NCBI RefSeq assembly: GCF_003664255.1
Contig: NZ_RCCV01000003.1
Coordinates: 558,001 to 622,000, forward strand
From: Micromonospora sp. M71_S20
Lineage (GTDB): Bacteria > Actinomycetota > Actinomycetes > Mycobacteriales > Micromonosporaceae
Length of the DNA: 64,000 nt
Direction: 5' to 3'
Under the pieces are notes generated by a model. It saw nothing but the letters and a program-made list of their open reading frames with translations, was not told the DNA's origin and did not search any database. Each line of letters opens with the position of its first letter. Positions within the stretch are counted from its first letter, which is position 1. The translations under genes were made by a program, and so were the position numbers. Below are positions 53,841-62,294 of this stretch, one piece after another.

Positions 53841-53890
53841 AGGCGGCGCCGGCGCTCCTGCCATGCCGCAAGGCGGCGCCGGCACTCCTG
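53841..53890. repeat. 30-bp-period tandem repeat upstream of the MerR gene
   Basis: AGGCGGCGCCGGCGCTCCTG at 53841-53860 recurs at 53871-53890 with one change. A third partial copy, GGCGGCGCC, follows at about 53902. The unit contains the palindrome GGCGCC. Confidence 0.6.
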
Positions 53891-53911
53891 TCAGGCGGGC
53901 CGGCGGCGCCG

Positions 53912-54608
53912 TCACGCGATCACGGCGCCACCGTCCACCGGCAGCACGACGCCGGTGACGAAGCCCGCCGCCGGGTCGGCGAGGCGGAGGATCGCCCAGG
54001 CCACCTCCTCGGGGCGCCCGATGCGTCCCAGCGGCGTCCGCTCCACCTGCCACCGGCGGACGTCGGCCTGCTGCTGCGGCGTCAGCCCCTGGTGTGCGCC
54101 GATCGGGGTGTCGACGGCGCCGGGCGCGACCGCCACCACCCTGATCCCGTGCGGCGCGAGCTCCACCGCCCAGCTGCGGGTCAGCGAGTCCAGGGCGGAC
54201 TTTCCCGCCGCGTACAGCGAACTGCCCGGCCAGGCGCGTGACCCGACCGACGTGGTGACGTTGACGATGACGCCCCGGCTGTCGGTCAGCGCCGGCACCG
54301 CCGCCCGGGCGAGCTGGATCGGCGCGACCAGGTTCGTCGCCAGGTGGCGCTCGACCGTGTCCGCGACGAGGGAACCGAGCGGACCGCCGCCGGCGACGCC
54401 CGCGTTGTTGACCAGGACGTCGAGGCGGCCGTGCCGCTCGGTGGCGGCGCCGACGATCAGCTCCGCGGCGCCGGGAGCGGTGACGTCGGCGACCAGCGGT
54501 TCGATGCCGGGGTGCCCGGCGGCGGTCTCCGCCAGGGGCGCGGCCCGTCGTCCCACTTCCGGTACCCGCACCGGTGACGACGACGATCCTGCGCTGCGCT
54601 CGACTCAT
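53912..54608 (-). pseudogene. Short-chain dehydrogenase remnant with internal deletion/frameshift
   Basis: Two frames together make an SDR. The first, from ATG 54608, reads MSRAQRRIVVVTGAGTG, the NAD-binding start. It then shifts, and the protein continues in another frame as EVGRRAAPLAETAAG, LVNNAGVAGGGPLG, the catalytic SSLYAAGKSALDSL (Tyr-x3-Lys) and VVLPVDGG to the stop at 53912. About 17-20 residues that normally hold GIGRAVARxFAxxGAxVV are missing at the junction near 54555-54571. The 219-residue frame alone lacks the dinucleotide loop, so the gene is almost certainly inactive unless the break is a sequencing error. Confidence 0.7.
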
Positions 54609-54658
54609 GGTGCGGATCCTCGGACCCTGCCGCCAGTGGCAGGGTCAAGCGGGCGGGC

Positions 54659-55009
54659 TCAGCGCTTCAGGGGGTCGTGCCCCCAGTTCATCAGCGACCA
54701 GCGCCACTTCGTGTCGCGCACGTCGCCGGAGGGGCGCTGCGCCATGTGCCGGCGGACGTAGCCGACGACCTTGCGCATGTGCCGGTAGTCGCCCTCGGAG
54801 AGCTCGGCACGCTTGCGCCGCAGCAGGTTGATGATCTTCCGGCCGGACTCGTGCCCGACCGACTCCCCGCCGCCGGAGCGCCCACCCTTGTGCCAGCCGA
54901 CCTGCTTCGACTCGTCGGTCTCCAGCCACTTCGACAGCTCGGCCGGCTTCATGTTCACCGCCTCGGTGAACTCCCGGTAGGTGTCGCGGCCCTCGTCACC
55001 CCTGCTCAT
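54659..55009 (-). CDS. DUF3140 family protein
   Basis: The 116-residue protein matches DUF3140: REFTEAVNMKPAELSKWLET, DESKQVGWHKG, GESVGHESGRKIINLLRRKR and RHMRKVVGYVRRHMAQRP. It is basic and helical and may bind nucleic acid, but no function is known. Its ATG overlaps the end of the DUF2945 gene by 14 bp, a pairing that recurs in actinobacteria. Confidence 0.8.
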   Translation of the reverse strand: MSRGDEGRDTYREFTEAVNMKPAELSKWLETDESKQVGWHKGGRSGGGESVGHESGRKIINLLRRKRAELSEGDYRHMRKVVGYVRRHMAQRPSGDVRDTKWRWSLMNWGHDPLKR

Positions 55010-55217
55010 GGCGCAGCACCTCCGGTCGGTGTGCGACGTCCCGCCCGGAGTCGTCGTTGCGGATCCGGTACTGCGGGTCGTCCGGGGACGCGTTGACGGC
55101 GTGCCCGCGTACGTGCGTGCGTTCGGTGATCTTCTCCTTGACCACGCCGTACGCCCGGCCGCTGTGGCTGGCCCAGGAGACGTGGTCGCCTCTGCGGAAC
55201 TCGCTCTGCTCGGCCAT
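54996..55217 (-). CDS. DUF2945 (hypervirulence-associated TUDOR-like) protein
   Basis: The 73-residue protein is a small SH3/TUDOR-like barrel: FRRGDHVSWASHSGRAYGVV, KEKITERTHVRGHAVNAS, DPQYRIRNDDSGRDVAHRPE. These proteins are widespread and uncharacterised in bacteria. It is the first gene of a two-gene unit with DUF3140. Confidence 0.82.
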   Translation of the reverse strand: MAEQSEFRRGDHVSWASHSGRAYGVVKEKITERTHVRGHAVNASPDDPQYRIRNDDSGRDVAHRPEVLRHEQG

Positions 55218-55293
55218 GCCGCGCGGGTACCCGGCGACGATGCCCCGAAACGACGGCCCCGGCCGGGCACGGTCCGGTCGGGGCGCGGGGCGG

Positions 55294-56100
55294 TCAGCCG
55301 GTGGGCTTCTGCGCGACGAAGATGGCGGTGCCGGGGAAGAGGCGGCCGCGCAGCGGGCTCCACTGCCCCCAGATCCCCTCGTGCCCCTCGGGCCACTCCG
55401 GCTCCACGAGGTCGAGCAGGCGGAACCCGGCGCCCACGAGCTCGCGGACCCGGTCGCCGAGCGTGCGGTGCTGCTCGACGTAGGTGGCGTCGCCGGCCTC
55501 GTCCTGCTCCACGTAGGGGGAGCGGTCGAAGTACGAGTGCACGGCGGTCAGCCCGCCCTCGCCGGGATCGTCGAGGAAGATCCACCGCATCGGGTGGGTC
55601 ACCGAGAACACCCACCGGCCCCCGGGGCGCAGCACCCGGAACACCTCGCGCATGACCGCCGCCGAGTCGGCCACGAACGGGACCGCGCCGAACGCCGTGC
55701 ACGCCGTGTCGAACGCGGCGTCGGCGAAGGGCAGCGCCAGCGCGTCGGCCTGCACCAGCGGCACGCGTACGCCGGTGCGTCCGGCCGCCAGCGCCGCGTG
55801 CCGCAGCATGCCGGCGGACAGGTCCAGGGCGACCGGCCGGGCCCCCTGGGTGGCGAGCCACCGCGCGGCCGCGGCGGCCCCGCAGCCGAGTTCCAGCACC
55901 CGCCGTCCGCCGAGGTCGCCCAGCAGCCGTACGTCGGCCTCCCGCACGCCCTCCGGGCACCAGACGAAGTCCAGGTCACCGAGGAAGCGGCCGTGCTCGG
56001 CCTGGTAGTCGTCGGCGTCGGCGTCCCACCAGCGGCGGTTCGCCCGGCGGGCCTCGGCGTTGCCGACCCGGCGCCGGGTCACCCGGCTGTCGTCATCCAC
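55294..56100 (-). CDS. Class I SAM-dependent methyltransferase
   Basis: The 268-residue protein has the Rossmann methyltransferase motifs: I RRVLELGCGAAAAARWL, II VALDLSAGMLRHA, post-II VPLVQADALALPFADAAFDT, and FRVLRPGGRWVFSV. The N-terminus RRWWDADADDYQAEHG is typical of a large actinobacterial subgroup with unassigned small-molecule substrates. TAGCGT lies 6 nt before the GTG start, suggesting a leaderless mRNA. Confidence 0.87.
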   Translation of the reverse strand: MDDDSRVTRRRVGNAEARRANRRWWDADADDYQAEHGRFLGDLDFVWCPEGVREADVRLLGDLGGRRVLELGCGAAAAARWLATQGARPVALDLSAGMLRHAALAAGRTGVRVPLVQADALALPFADAAFDTACTAFGAVPFVADSAAVMREVFRVLRPGGRWVFSVTHPMRWIFLDDPGEGGLTAVHSYFDRSPYVEQDEAGDATYVEQHRTLGDRVRELVGAGFRLLDLVEPEWPEGHEGIWGQWSPLRGRLFPGTAIFVAQKPTG

Positions 56101-56274
56101 GCGCTCACGCTAGCCCCGGCGGCCCCGCGGGCCGGCCTACCCCCGCAGTGCGTGGCGCGGCGCCCGGCGCTACCGTTCACCCTGATGCTCCTGTGACGGA
56201 CGCGACACCTGCGACGCCTTCCTGCCGATATCTCCGCTTTCGCAGCTGACGACGCGGCGAGAGGACGGGAGGCC

Positions 56275-56305
56275 TTGCACGCTGTGGTAATGCAGCGGGT
56301 AGGCT
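56275..56305 (+). promoter_or_regulatory. Candidate rpsA promoter in a 398-bp gap
   Basis: TTGCAC (56275-56280) and TAGGCT (56300-56305) are spaced by 19 bp, giving a leader of about 185 nt before the rpsA ATG. The gap 56101-56498 holds no gene; such a long leader is usual for ribosomal protein S1 and may carry autoregulation. Confidence 0.45.
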
Positions 56306-56498
56306 AGATGATGCGCTCGCGGATCGTGTGCCTCGGCAGGGAGCAGGTGCGCGGTCTCCGGGACCACTGGCGGAGCCACATCCATGATCTCACGCGATGA
56401 TCTTTCGGTGTGCCCGGCGACGGATCCGCTGGCGCGAACAGGTCACCGCGACACACCAGCCTGCTGTGACACACCATCCGACCGGAGCAACCGCCCAC

Positions 56499-57992
56499 AT
56501 GACGAGCAGCATCGAGGCCCCCTCGAGCGCCACCCGGGTCACCCACGACGATCTCGGTTCCGAGGAGGCTTTCCTCGCCGCGATCGACGAGACCATCAAG
56601 TACTTCAACGACGGCGACATTGTCGAAGGCACCGTCGTCAAGGTCGATCGGGACGAGGTCCTGCTCGACATCGGCTACAAGACCGAGGGTGTCATCCCCT
56701 CTCGGGAGTTGTCGATCAAGCACGACGTGGACCCGGCCGAGGTCGTTTCGGTTGGTGACCACATCGAGGCCCTGGTCCTCCAGAAGGAGGACAAGGAGGG
56801 TCGTCTGATCCTCTCCAAGAAGCGGGCGCAGTACGAGCGGGCCTGGGGCACCATCGAGAAGATCAAGGACGAGGACGGGGTCGTCCGCGGCTCGGTCATC
56901 GAGGTGGTCAAGGGCGGCCTCATCCTCGACATCGGGCTGCGGGGCTTCCTGCCCGCCTCCCTGGTCGAGATGCGTCGGGTGCGCGACCTGCAGCCGTACG
57001 TCGGGCGCGAGCTCGAAGCCAAGATCATCGAGCTGGACAAGAACCGCAACAACGTGGTCCTGTCCCGCCGGGCCTGGCTGGAGCAGACGCAGTCCGAGGT
57101 GCGCACCGAGTTCCTCAACAAGCTGCAGAAGGGCCAGGTCCGCAAGGGCGTCGTGTCCTCGATCGTCAACTTCGGCGCGTTCGTCGACCTGGGCGGCGTG
57201 GACGGCCTCGTGCACGTCTCCGAGCTGTCCTGGAAGCACATCGACCACCCGTCCGAGGTCGTCGAGGTGGGCCAGGAGGTCGAGGTCGAGGTCCTGGACG
57301 TCGACCTGGACCGTGAGCGGGTCTCGCTGTCGCTGAAGGCGACGCAGGAGGACCCGTGGCGTCAGTTCGCCCGCACCCACGCGATCCAGCAGATCGTGCC
57401 GGGTAAGGTCACCAAGCTGGTGCCGTTCGGCGCCTTCGTCCGGGTGGACGACGGCATCGAGGGCCTGGTCCACATCTCCGAGCTGGCCGAGCGCCACGTG
57501 GAGATCCCGGAGCAGGTCGTCCAGGTCGGCTCCGAGGTCATGGTCAAGGTCATCGACATCGACCTGGAGCGCCGCCGGATCTCGCTGTCGCTCAAGCAGG
57601 CCAACGAGGGCTTCGTCGAGGGCGAGGAGCACTTCGACCCGACCCTCTACGGCATGGCCGCGACCTACGACGCCGAGGGCAACTACATCTACCCGGAGGG
57701 CTTCGACCCGGAGACGGGCGAGTGGCTCGAGGGGTACGACAAGCAGCGCGAGACCTGGGAGAACCAGTACGCCGAGGCGCGTCAGCGCTGGGAGGCCCAC
57801 ACCAAGCAGGTGCAGACCTCCCGGGCCGCCGACGCCGAGGCCGCTGCCAACCCGGCTCCGGCCGTCACCGGTGGTGGCACCACCACCTCGACCAGCGCGG
57901 CCCCGAGCCGCCAGGCTGAGGAGCCGGCCGGCACCCTGGCCACCGACGAGGCGCTCGCCGCTCTGCGGGAGAAGCTCGCCGGCGGCAAGTGA
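56499..57992 (+). CDS. rpsA: 30S ribosomal protein S1
   Basis: The 497-residue protein has four S1 RNA-binding repeats starting near residues 34 (GDIVEGTVVKVDRDEVLLDI), 120 (VRGSVIEVVKGGLILDIG), 207 (GQVRKGVVSSIVNFGAFVDL) and 292 (GKVTKLVPFGAFVRVDDG), followed by an acidic, Ala-rich tail. Four repeats rather than the six of Escherichia coli is normal for actinobacteria. ATG 56499 follows CCGGAG; the open frame upstream is not coding. It helps mRNAs bind the ribosome. Confidence 0.96.
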   Translation: MTSSIEAPSSATRVTHDDLGSEEAFLAAIDETIKYFNDGDIVEGTVVKVDRDEVLLDIGYKTEGVIPSRELSIKHDVDPAEVVSVGDHIEALVLQKEDKEGRLILSKKRAQYERAWGTIEKIKDEDGVVRGSVIEVVKGGLILDIGLRGFLPASLVEMRRVRDLQPYVGRELEAKIIELDKNRNNVVLSRRAWLEQTQSEVRTEFLNKLQKGQVRKGVVSSIVNFGAFVDLGGVDGLVHVSELSWKHIDHPSEVVEVGQEVEVEVLDVDLDRERVSLSLKATQEDPWRQFARTHAIQQIVPGKVTKLVPFGAFVRVDDGIEGLVHISELAERHVEIPEQVVQVGSEVMVKVIDIDLERRRISLSLKQANEGFVEGEEHFDPTLYGMAATYDAEGNYIYPEGFDPETGEWLEGYDKQRETWENQYAEARQRWEAHTKQVQTSRAADAEAAANPAPAVTGGGTTTSTSAAPSRQAEEPAGTLATDEALAALREKLAGGK

Positions 57993-58005
57993 CCCGCTGA
58001 ACGAC

Positions 58006-58059
58006 GACGGGCCCCGTCCCCGCGATCGCGAGATCGCCGGGGGCGGGGCTCCCGTCTTT
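58006..58059 (+). terminator. rpsA terminator
   Basis: GACGGGCCCCGTCCCCG pairs with CGGGGGCGGGGCTCCCGTC with a two-base bulge, and CTTTC follows. It lies between rpsA and the convergent GyrI-like gene. Confidence 0.7.
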
Positions 58060-58097
58060 CCGCGCCGGCCCCGCCACCACCGGTGTCGTCGTCTCGC

Positions 58098-58727
58098 CTA
58101 CGCACCCGACGCGGCGGCGACCGGCTGCCTCAGGATGGTGCGTTGCCTCTCGGGTGCGACCCTGCGGAAGTCGCTGAGGTAGATCTCGTGGTGTCTGCCC
58201 ACCATCCGCAGCCCGTTGCCGGGAACGAACTCACCGTGCAGTCGCGCCAGCACCTCGGCCTCGTCGTCGAAGGAACCGACGTGCAGCGTCTGCACGCACC
58301 GCCCCTCGGACAGCGTCCCCAGGCGGATGTCGTCGAGACGCGCCGGGCGGTTCCCGGCCCCGGCCTGTCCCACGGCGGCGGTGAACATGTCCGGGTCGAT
58401 CCAGTCCGGCACCATGATCATGAGAGTCCAGTCCCACCGTGCCTTGTCGCGTCGCGCGGTGAAGGAGTCCATGTCCTCGGCCCACCACAGGCCCTCCAGG
58501 GGCGGGACGACGTAGTCCCGGCCGAGGTCCCGCCTGCTGGCGAACTTGAGCTTGTAGGCCACCGGGTAGAGGGCCTCGATGGCGCCGGTGAACGCCGGTG
58601 AGGCGTTCGGGTCGCCGTGGCCGTCGACCATGAGGTACCGCGTGGCGGGCACGTCCAGGATCCGGAACCGGCCGCGCCTGGCCTGATAGGCGTCGAGGGT
58701 CTTCTTGAAGTCGGTCTTGTCAGTCAT
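58098..58727 (-). CDS. GyrI-like small-molecule binding protein
   Basis: The 209-residue protein matches the GyrI-like/SOUL effector-binding fold of free-standing type: RFRILDVPATRYLMVDGHGD, YPVAYKLKFASRR, YVVPPLEGLWWAED, WDWTLMIMVPDWI and QTLHVGSFDDEAEVLARLH. It has no DNA-binding part. Translation overlaps the PadR gene by 8 bp, so it probably shares an inducer with that repressor or is a protein that binds and perhaps hydrolyses the drug-like ligand. Confidence 0.82.
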   Translation of the reverse strand: MTDKTDFKKTLDAYQARRGRFRILDVPATRYLMVDGHGDPNASPAFTGAIEALYPVAYKLKFASRRDLGRDYVVPPLEGLWWAEDMDSFTARRDKARWDWTLMIMVPDWIDPDMFTAAVGQAGAGNRPARLDDIRLGTLSEGRCVQTLHVGSFDDEAEVLARLHGEFVPGNGLRMVGRHHEIYLSDFRRVAPERQRTILRQPVAAASGA

Positions 58728-59244
58728 CAGGCACCTGGGCCCGGGTGGCGAGCCACTGCCTTTCTGCCTCCAGGAGGCTCAGTGAGTACGAGAAGACCTC
58801 CCGCGCCGGATGCGGGAGGGGGGCCTGCGCCTGCTGCGCCATCCGGACCGACTCGATGCGGGCCTCGACCCGCGCCAGCCGGGTGCGCAGCGCCTGCGCG
58901 TACTGCCGGTCGGAGAGCAGGGGCAGGTTGGCGATGCCGACGAGAAGCGGGTGCCGGACCGGCTGCGGTTCCTCGATGAGGGCCAGCGCGGTGCGCGCCG
59001 CGGCCTCCCGGCCCTCGGCGGTGGCGTGGAACACGCGGCGGGACTTCGGGGCGGCGGGAGCCTCGGGAACGTGGACCAGGCCACGCTTCTCCAGCTTGGC
59101 GAGCAGGTAGTAGATCGAGGAGAACCCGATGTCGGACCACTGCCGGATGCCGCGTCGCGCGATCACCTGCTCCAGGTCGTAGCCGTGCCGGGGTCGTTCG
59201 ATGATCAGGCCCAGCATGGTCAGCTCGGCGGTGGTCAGCTCCAC
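58720..59244 (-). CDS. PadR family transcriptional regulator
   Basis: The 174-residue protein has the PadR winged helix (ELTMLGLIIERPRHGYDLEQ, then WSDIGFSSIYYLLAKLEKRG) and the C-terminal coiled coil ending LLEAERQWLATRA. PadR proteins repress their own operon and a nearby stress or efflux gene until a ligand binds. The GTG start is preceded by TAGGAT at 6 nt and lies inside a 36-bp dyad, which suggests autoregulation at a leaderless promoter. The GyrI-like gene follows. Confidence 0.88.
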   Translation of the reverse strand: MELTTAELTMLGLIIERPRHGYDLEQVIARRGIRQWSDIGFSSIYYLLAKLEKRGLVHVPEAPAAPKSRRVFHATAEGREAAARTALALIEEPQPVRHPLLVGIANLPLLSDRQYAQALRTRLARVEARIESVRMAQQAQAPLPHPAREVFSYSLSLLEAERQWLATRAQVPDD

Positions 59245-59276
59245 GGCCCTATCCTAGTACTGGAATACGGCCGTGG
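59241..59276. promoter_or_regulatory. 36-bp dyad centred on AGTACT, PadR operator
   Basis: CCACGGCC and GGCCGTGG are exact arms, and AGTACT lies precisely in the middle (59256-59261). The dyad covers the PadR -10 box TAGGAT and start codon, so a bound repressor would block its own promoter. Confidence 0.65.
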
Positions 59277-59351
59277 AACGTCCCGCAGGGAACGCGGTCC
59301 GGGGGTGCCCCCGGTGCCGGCGGCGCGGCGGTGATCCGGTTGACTGGTGCC

Positions 59352-60533
59352 GTGCTGAAGGTGGGACTGACCGGGGGAATCGGGTCCGGCAAGAGCGCCG
59401 TGGCGAGGCGACTGGCCGAGTGCGGCGCCGTGGTGATCGACTCCGACCGGATCGCCCGGGAGGTGGTCGCGCCGGGCACGGAAGGGCTGGCCGAGATCGT
59501 CGCGGCCTTCTCCGAGCGGGTCCTCGACGCCGACGGTGCCCTCGACCGGGCGGCGCTGGGCGCGCTGGTGTTCGCCGACGAGACGGCGCGCCGTCGGCTG
59601 GAGGCGATCACCCATCCCCGCGTACGGGCCCGCTCCGCCGAGCTGGCCGCCGCGGCGGCACCCGACGCGATCGTGGTCAACGACGTGCCGCTGCTGGTGG
59701 AGGTGGGGCTCGCGCCCACGTACCACCTGGTGGTCGTGGTGCAGACGGAGGTGGCCACCCGGTTGGCGCGGCTGGCCCGCGACCGGGGGATGGACCGGGC
59801 GGAGGCCGAGCGGCGGATCGCCGCGCAGGCCGACGACGCCCGACGCCGGGCCGCGGCGGACGTGCTGCTGACCAACGACGGCAGCCTCGACGACCTGCAC
59901 GCGGCCGTCGACGCGCTGTGGCGCGAGCGGCTGCGGCCCTACGAGGCGAACCTGCGCGAGCGGCGGCCGGCCCGGTCGGACCGGGCCGCCCTGGCGGAGG
60001 CCGACCCGACCTGGCCGCAGCAGTACGCGCGGCTGGCCGCCCGGATCCGGCACGCGGTCGCCCCCGCGGACCTGCGCGTCGACCACATCGGCTCGACCGC
60101 GGTCCCGGGGCTCGCCGCCAAGGACGTGATCGACATCCAGCTCACCGTCCCGACCCTCGCCGACGCGGACGGGCCGCTGGCCGAACGGCTCGTGGCGGCC
60201 GGCTTCCCGCGCCTGCCCGGCGAGTGGTGGGACAACCCCCGCCCGCCCGGCAGCGGCCGCTGGGAGAAGCGGCTGCACGGCAGCGCCGACCCGGGCCGCC
60301 CCGTGCATTTGCACGTCCGCCCGGTCGACTCACCCGGCTGGCGCTACGCGCTGCTGATGCGCGACCACCTGCGTGCCGACCCGGACCAGCGGGCGGCCTA
60401 CCTGGTGCTGAAGCGGGAACTGGCGGCCTCCGCCCCGGACAGCGCCACCTGGACCACCGCGAAGGACCCGTGGTTCGACGAGGAGCACCTGCGCGCCGAG
60501 CAGTGGGCGGCGCAGACCGGCTGGCGTCCCTGA
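59352..60533 (+). CDS. coaE: Dephospho-CoA kinase fused to a GrpB domain
   Basis: CoaE phosphorylates dephospho-CoA in the last step of CoA synthesis. Residues 1-200 carry the P-loop GLTGGIGSGKSAVARRL, VIDSDRIAREVV, the lid RLARLARDRGMDRAEAERRI and VLLTNDGSLDDL. From about 215 comes a UPF0157/GrpB domain: DPTWPQQYARLAARIRHAV, RVDHIGSTAVPGLAAKDVID with nucleotidyltransferase-like HIGSTAVPG, and HLHVRPVDSPGWRYALLMRD. This fusion is common in actinobacteria and its purpose is unknown. GTG 59352 is used because the kinase P-loop starts at once; GTG 59331 is an alternative. Confidence 0.93.
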   Translation: MLKVGLTGGIGSGKSAVARRLAECGAVVIDSDRIAREVVAPGTEGLAEIVAAFSERVLDADGALDRAALGALVFADETARRRLEAITHPRVRARSAELAAAAAPDAIVVNDVPLLVEVGLAPTYHLVVVVQTEVATRLARLARDRGMDRAEAERRIAAQADDARRRAAADVLLTNDGSLDDLHAAVDALWRERLRPYEANLRERRPARSDRAALAEADPTWPQQYARLAARIRHAVAPADLRVDHIGSTAVPGLAAKDVIDIQLTVPTLADADGPLAERLVAAGFPRLPGEWWDNPRPPGSGRWEKRLHGSADPGRPVHLHVRPVDSPGWRYALLMRDHLRADPDQRAAYLVLKRELAASAPDSATWTTAKDPWFDEEHLRAEQWAAQTGWRP

Positions 60534-60537
60534 CCGG

Positions 60538-62016
60538 TCAGCGCCCCCCGGCCGGGGGGCGGGGCGGCGCGACGAGCCGGGGCACCGTGCTGGGTGTCAG
60601 GTCGAGCTGGGCCCAGGCGCCGGTGCGGGTGCGCAGCTCCAGGCGGCGCAGCGCGCCGGACCGGTCGATCCAGTAGCGCAGCAGCCCCCGGGACGTGCGC
60701 AGCTCGACCACGTCGACGCTCTTGCCGGCGAGGGTGTCGCCACGCACCCGCAGGGCGGCGTCCCGCCCGCCGGACGATCCGGCGGCCCGCAGCGCCGCGT
60801 CGAGCAGCAGGCCCAGGTCGCCCGCGCGCCGTGGGTCGGCGCGCCAGCCCCGGGCGGGCGGCGGCAGCGGCGGACGGCCGGGCGACTCGACGGTGCCCGG
60901 GACCGCCGCGGCCGGCACCTCCGCCCGGCGCACGCCGGCGCCGTCGACGCGCAGCAGCGTCCGGCGCTCCGGCACGCCGAGGTCGGCGACGGCGACGTAC
61001 GCGGCCCGCCCGCTCCAGCTCACCCAGCCGGATCCGCGCAGGTTCGTGGCGGCGGCGACGGGCGCGGTCAGGGTCACGGCGGCGCCGCCGCGGGCGCGCA
61101 GCCGGGCGGGCAACCGGTCCAGCCGGCTCCGCTCGGTGCTGGTCAGGGCGCGGGGCTGCCCGGGGCGACCGCCGAGGGCGTCGACCGGGCGCAGCGTGGG
61201 CCGGTCGGTCCGGTTCAGTTGCACGGTCACCGGTCCGACGCCGGCCAGCCCGGTCTCCAGCCGGTGCAGCCGCGCGTCGTGGTCGAGCCAGTAGCGGGGG
61301 AGCCCGCCCGGCGCGGGGGTCGCGGCGTCGGGACCGGGCGGCGGTGCCTGGAGGATGTCGACGGGCGCCGCCCCGACCGTGGCGCCACCGACCCGGCGCG
61401 CGGCGTCGGTCGGCGGCTCCGGGCGGTCCGAGGCGAGGCGGAAGAGCAGGTCGAGCACGGCGGCCAGCCCCTGCCCGGCGGGCGGGTCGTGCAGGCGCCA
61501 GCGGTCCGTCGGCGGCACCAGCGGGGGCGGCGCGGGGGTCGGTACCGCCGCCGGGTCGGGGCGCAGCAGGACCACCGTCGGGGTGGCCTGGAGCAGCCCG
61601 CGCTCGGCGCCCGCGCCGGGCCCGCCGACGTCGAGGTAGACCAGCGACCGGGACCAGTCGACCCAGCCGACCAGTTCGGTACGCGCCGCGCCGGTGCCCG
61701 CCGTCACGCGTACCCCGGCCCGCAGGTCCCGGTAGTTGGTGACCCGCATCGCGGCCAGTCGCTCGCGCTCGTCGCCCGTCAGCGCCCTCGGCTGCTCCGG
61801 CCGCTCGGGCGCCCAGCTCGCCAGCCCGACGACCAGCGCGGCGGCCGAGAGCAGGGCCACGGCCGCGAGCACCAGCAGGACGGTGCGCCGACGGCCGCCC
61901 ACCACCCGCGGGATGCCCCCGGTGTGCGCGTCGTCGTGCGCCGGGGGGCCCTGCGGGGGGTGCGGCGGGCCGGAACGGGCGGCGGAGGTCTCCACGGGAG
62001 GTTGAACGGGATTCAC
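60538..62016 (-). CDS. Membrane-anchored protein with an internal duplication
   Basis: Not recognised. The 492-residue protein has a Pro-rich cytoplasmic N-terminus, one transmembrane helix ([20 protein letters not shown], about 45-67), then two related outer domains. Both begin PRALT-x-x-ER-x-RL (76 and about 287), contain GWVxWS with a YxxV strand, and end RYWxD-x4-LxRLE. A Pro-rich linker and RLHDPP/RADPRR helical parts fill the middle. An N-out or periplasm-facing sensor or binding role is possible. Its stop is 4 bp from the coaE stop, and a 20-bp palindrome covers its last codons. Confidence 0.65.
   Translation of the reverse strand: MNPVQPPVETSAARSGPPHPPQGPPAHDDAHTGGIPRVVGGRRRTVLLVLAAVALLSAAALVVGLASWAPERPEQPRALTGDERERLAAMRVTNYRDLRAGVRVTAGTGAARTELVGWVDWSRSLVYLDVGGPGAGAERGLLQATPTVVLLRPDPAAVPTPAPPPLVPPTDRWRLHDPPAGQGLAAVLDLLFRLASDRPEPPTDAARRVGGATVGAAPVDILQAPPPGPDAATPAPGGLPRYWLDHDARLHRLETGLAGVGPVTVQLNRTDRPTLRPVDALGGRPGQPRALTSTERSRLDRLPARLRARGGAAVTLTAPVAAATNLRGSGWVSWSGRAAYVAVADLGVPERRTLLRVDGAGVRRAEVPAAAVPGTVESPGRPPLPPPARGWRADPRRAGDLGLLLDAALRAAGSSGGRDAALRVRGDTLAGKSVDVVELRTSRGLLRYWIDRSGALRRLELRTRTGAWAQLDLTPSTVPRLVAPPRPPAGGR
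60542..60561. terminator. 20-bp perfect palindrome at the coaE 3' junction
   Basis: CGCCCCCCGGCCGGGGGGCG is fully self-complementary. It lies just after coaE and within the last codons of the convergent gene, so it could end both transcripts, though the absence of a loop makes a cruciform or slipped hairpin necessary. Confidence 0.45.
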
Positions 62017-62281
62017 CCCCGTGGGGTGACGAGCAGGGGCGCTCGCGGCGGCCGGTCAGCGCCTCACGCGCGACCACGTCGGGTGCGCACGCCGGGAGTG
62101 CCGGGTGCTGCGACCCCTGTGCCGGGGGCGGGCCGGCCGTGACGGCCTGGCCACCTGCCCGGTCGGCCGCCGCGAGCGGCCTACACGGAGAGCGTAGTCC
62201 GGTGAGATGCGCCACACAATGCGAATATCGAAGCCGATCACGGACCGGGCGTAGTCGCGACGCGGTGTCGGACCCCCGGCG

Positions 62282-62287
62282 TACCGT
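62282..62287 (+). promoter_or_regulatory. -10 box of uvrB (leaderless)
   Basis: TACCGT ends 7 nt before the uvrB ATG. The 278-bp gap 62017-62294 upstream holds no other feature that stands out and is shared with the divergent membrane-anchored gene. Confidence 0.45.
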
Positions 62288-62294
62288 TGGGGTC

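Noticed and set aside
53841..53890. CRISPR-like repeat
   Set aside because: Only two full copies with a 10-nt gap and no cas genes; it is a simple tandem duplication.
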